From UBA7672 sp964550535 (GTDB lineage: Bacteria; Pseudomonadota; Alphaproteobacteria; Caulobacterales; Hyphomonadaceae), in the NCBI GenBank assembly GCA_964550535.1, contig CAZJZQ010000009.1, positions 1 through 45,137 of the forward strand: DNA of 45,137 nucleotides, in the 5' to 3' direction. Position 1 is the stretch's first letter; each line of letters begins with the position of its first letter. Below the pieces are notes generated by a model. It did no database searches. It saw only the letters and a list, made by a program, of their open reading frames with translations, and was not told where the DNA came from. Shown here one piece after another: positions 44,987-45,137 of this stretch. Made by a program: the position numbers and the translations under genes.

Positions 44987-45137
44987 ATGAAAACCCGCGC
45001 CGCCGTCGCCTTTGAAGCAAAAAAGCCGCTTGAGATCGTCGAACTCGATCTCGAAGGGCCCAAGGCGGGCGAGGTGCTGGTGGAAATCAAGGCGACGGGC
45101 ATCTGCCACACCGACGCCTACACGCTCGACGGGTTCG
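44987..45137 (+). CDS. frmA: S-(hydroxymethyl)glutathione dehydrogenase / class III alcohol dehydrogenase, partial
   Basis: The first 50 codons only; the rest runs past the right edge. The translation includes MKTRAAVAFEAKKPLEIVEL and ATGICHTDAYTLDG, with Cys of GICHTD as the first catalytic-zinc ligand. This N-terminus is that of class III alcohol dehydrogenase, which oxidises S-hydroxymethylglutathione and so detoxifies formaldehyde. AGAGGA lies about 9 nt before the ATG. It probably heads an operon with an S-formylglutathione hydrolase downstream, which cannot be seen. Confidence 0.88.
   Translation, partial: MKTRAAVAFEAKKPLEIVELDLEGPKAGEVLVEIKATGICHTDAYTLDGF

Overview
The window reads as about 45 kb of chromosome from a high-GC alphaproteobacterium. 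The best fit is a stalked or budding, dimorphic member of the Caulobacterales/Hyphomonadaceae group. That placement rests on a holdfast-type adhesive polysaccharide locus in an hfsE-G-H / hfsC-B-A / hfsD arrangement, several TonB-dependent receptors, a MotB flagellar stator protein, a Bpt-type N-end-rule transferase and a rhizobial-style glycerol ABC importer. The family-level assignment is inference; no rRNA gene is present. I see no insertion sequence, prophage, CRISPR array or integron.

Layout. 1-3.4 kb (minus): a glpSTPQ-like glycerol ABC importer, two ATPases followed by two permeases, cut by the left edge. 3.5-5.1 kb: a DacB/PBP4-type lipoprotein, then tRNA-Ser(GCT). 5.4-12.4 kb: two large paralogous TonB-dependent receptors in tandem, each closed by its own strong terminator. 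12.6-16.1 kb: a redoxin lipoprotein, then an EmrA/EmrB-like efflux pair. 16.1-23.6 kb: the holdfast-type locus, with hfsE, hfsG and hfsH rightward, hfsC, hfsB and hfsA leftward, and hfsD divergent from hfsA. No Wzx/HfsF flippase is present. 23.6-29.8 kb: a Sel1-like protein, a Nu-class GST, an isopenicillin-N-synthase-like dioxygenase, an MFS transporter, an unknown coiled-coil lipoprotein and a GNAT acetyltransferase. 29.9-34.2 kb (minus): a flavin-reductase-like protein, a beta-hydroxyacid dehydrogenase, ArfB, an inner-membrane OmpA-domain protein and a membrane-anchored coiled-coil protein with a C-terminal helix-hairpin-helix domain. 34.2-36.0 kb: motB and bpt. 36.0-38.2 kb: a ZnuD-like receptor behind a 30-bp Zur-like palindrome. 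38.3-39.9 kb: a CDP-alcohol phosphatidyltransferase, a MAPEG protein and a small membrane protein. 40.2-41.6 kb: a soluble globin-coupled chemoreceptor. 41.7-44.1 kb: mmsA-mmsB of valine catabolism. 44.2-45.1 kb: a HAD phosphatase and the start of a class III alcohol dehydrogenase (formaldehyde detoxification).

How parts work together. The holdfast genes form a Wzx/Wzy-type machine: HfsE primes undecaprenyl phosphate, HfsG extends, HfsC polymerises, HfsA/B control length, HfsH deacetylates and HfsD exports. A near-consensus CtrA box lies between hfsA and hfsD. The two glycerol-importer ATPases carry complementary defects that predict one active and one degenerate ATP site. The OmpA-domain protein and its coiled-coil/helix-hairpin-helix neighbour form a two-gene unit that may reach from peptidoglycan to the cytoplasm. 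This pair and the tandem cysteine-paired receptors are the best candidates for undescribed biology here.
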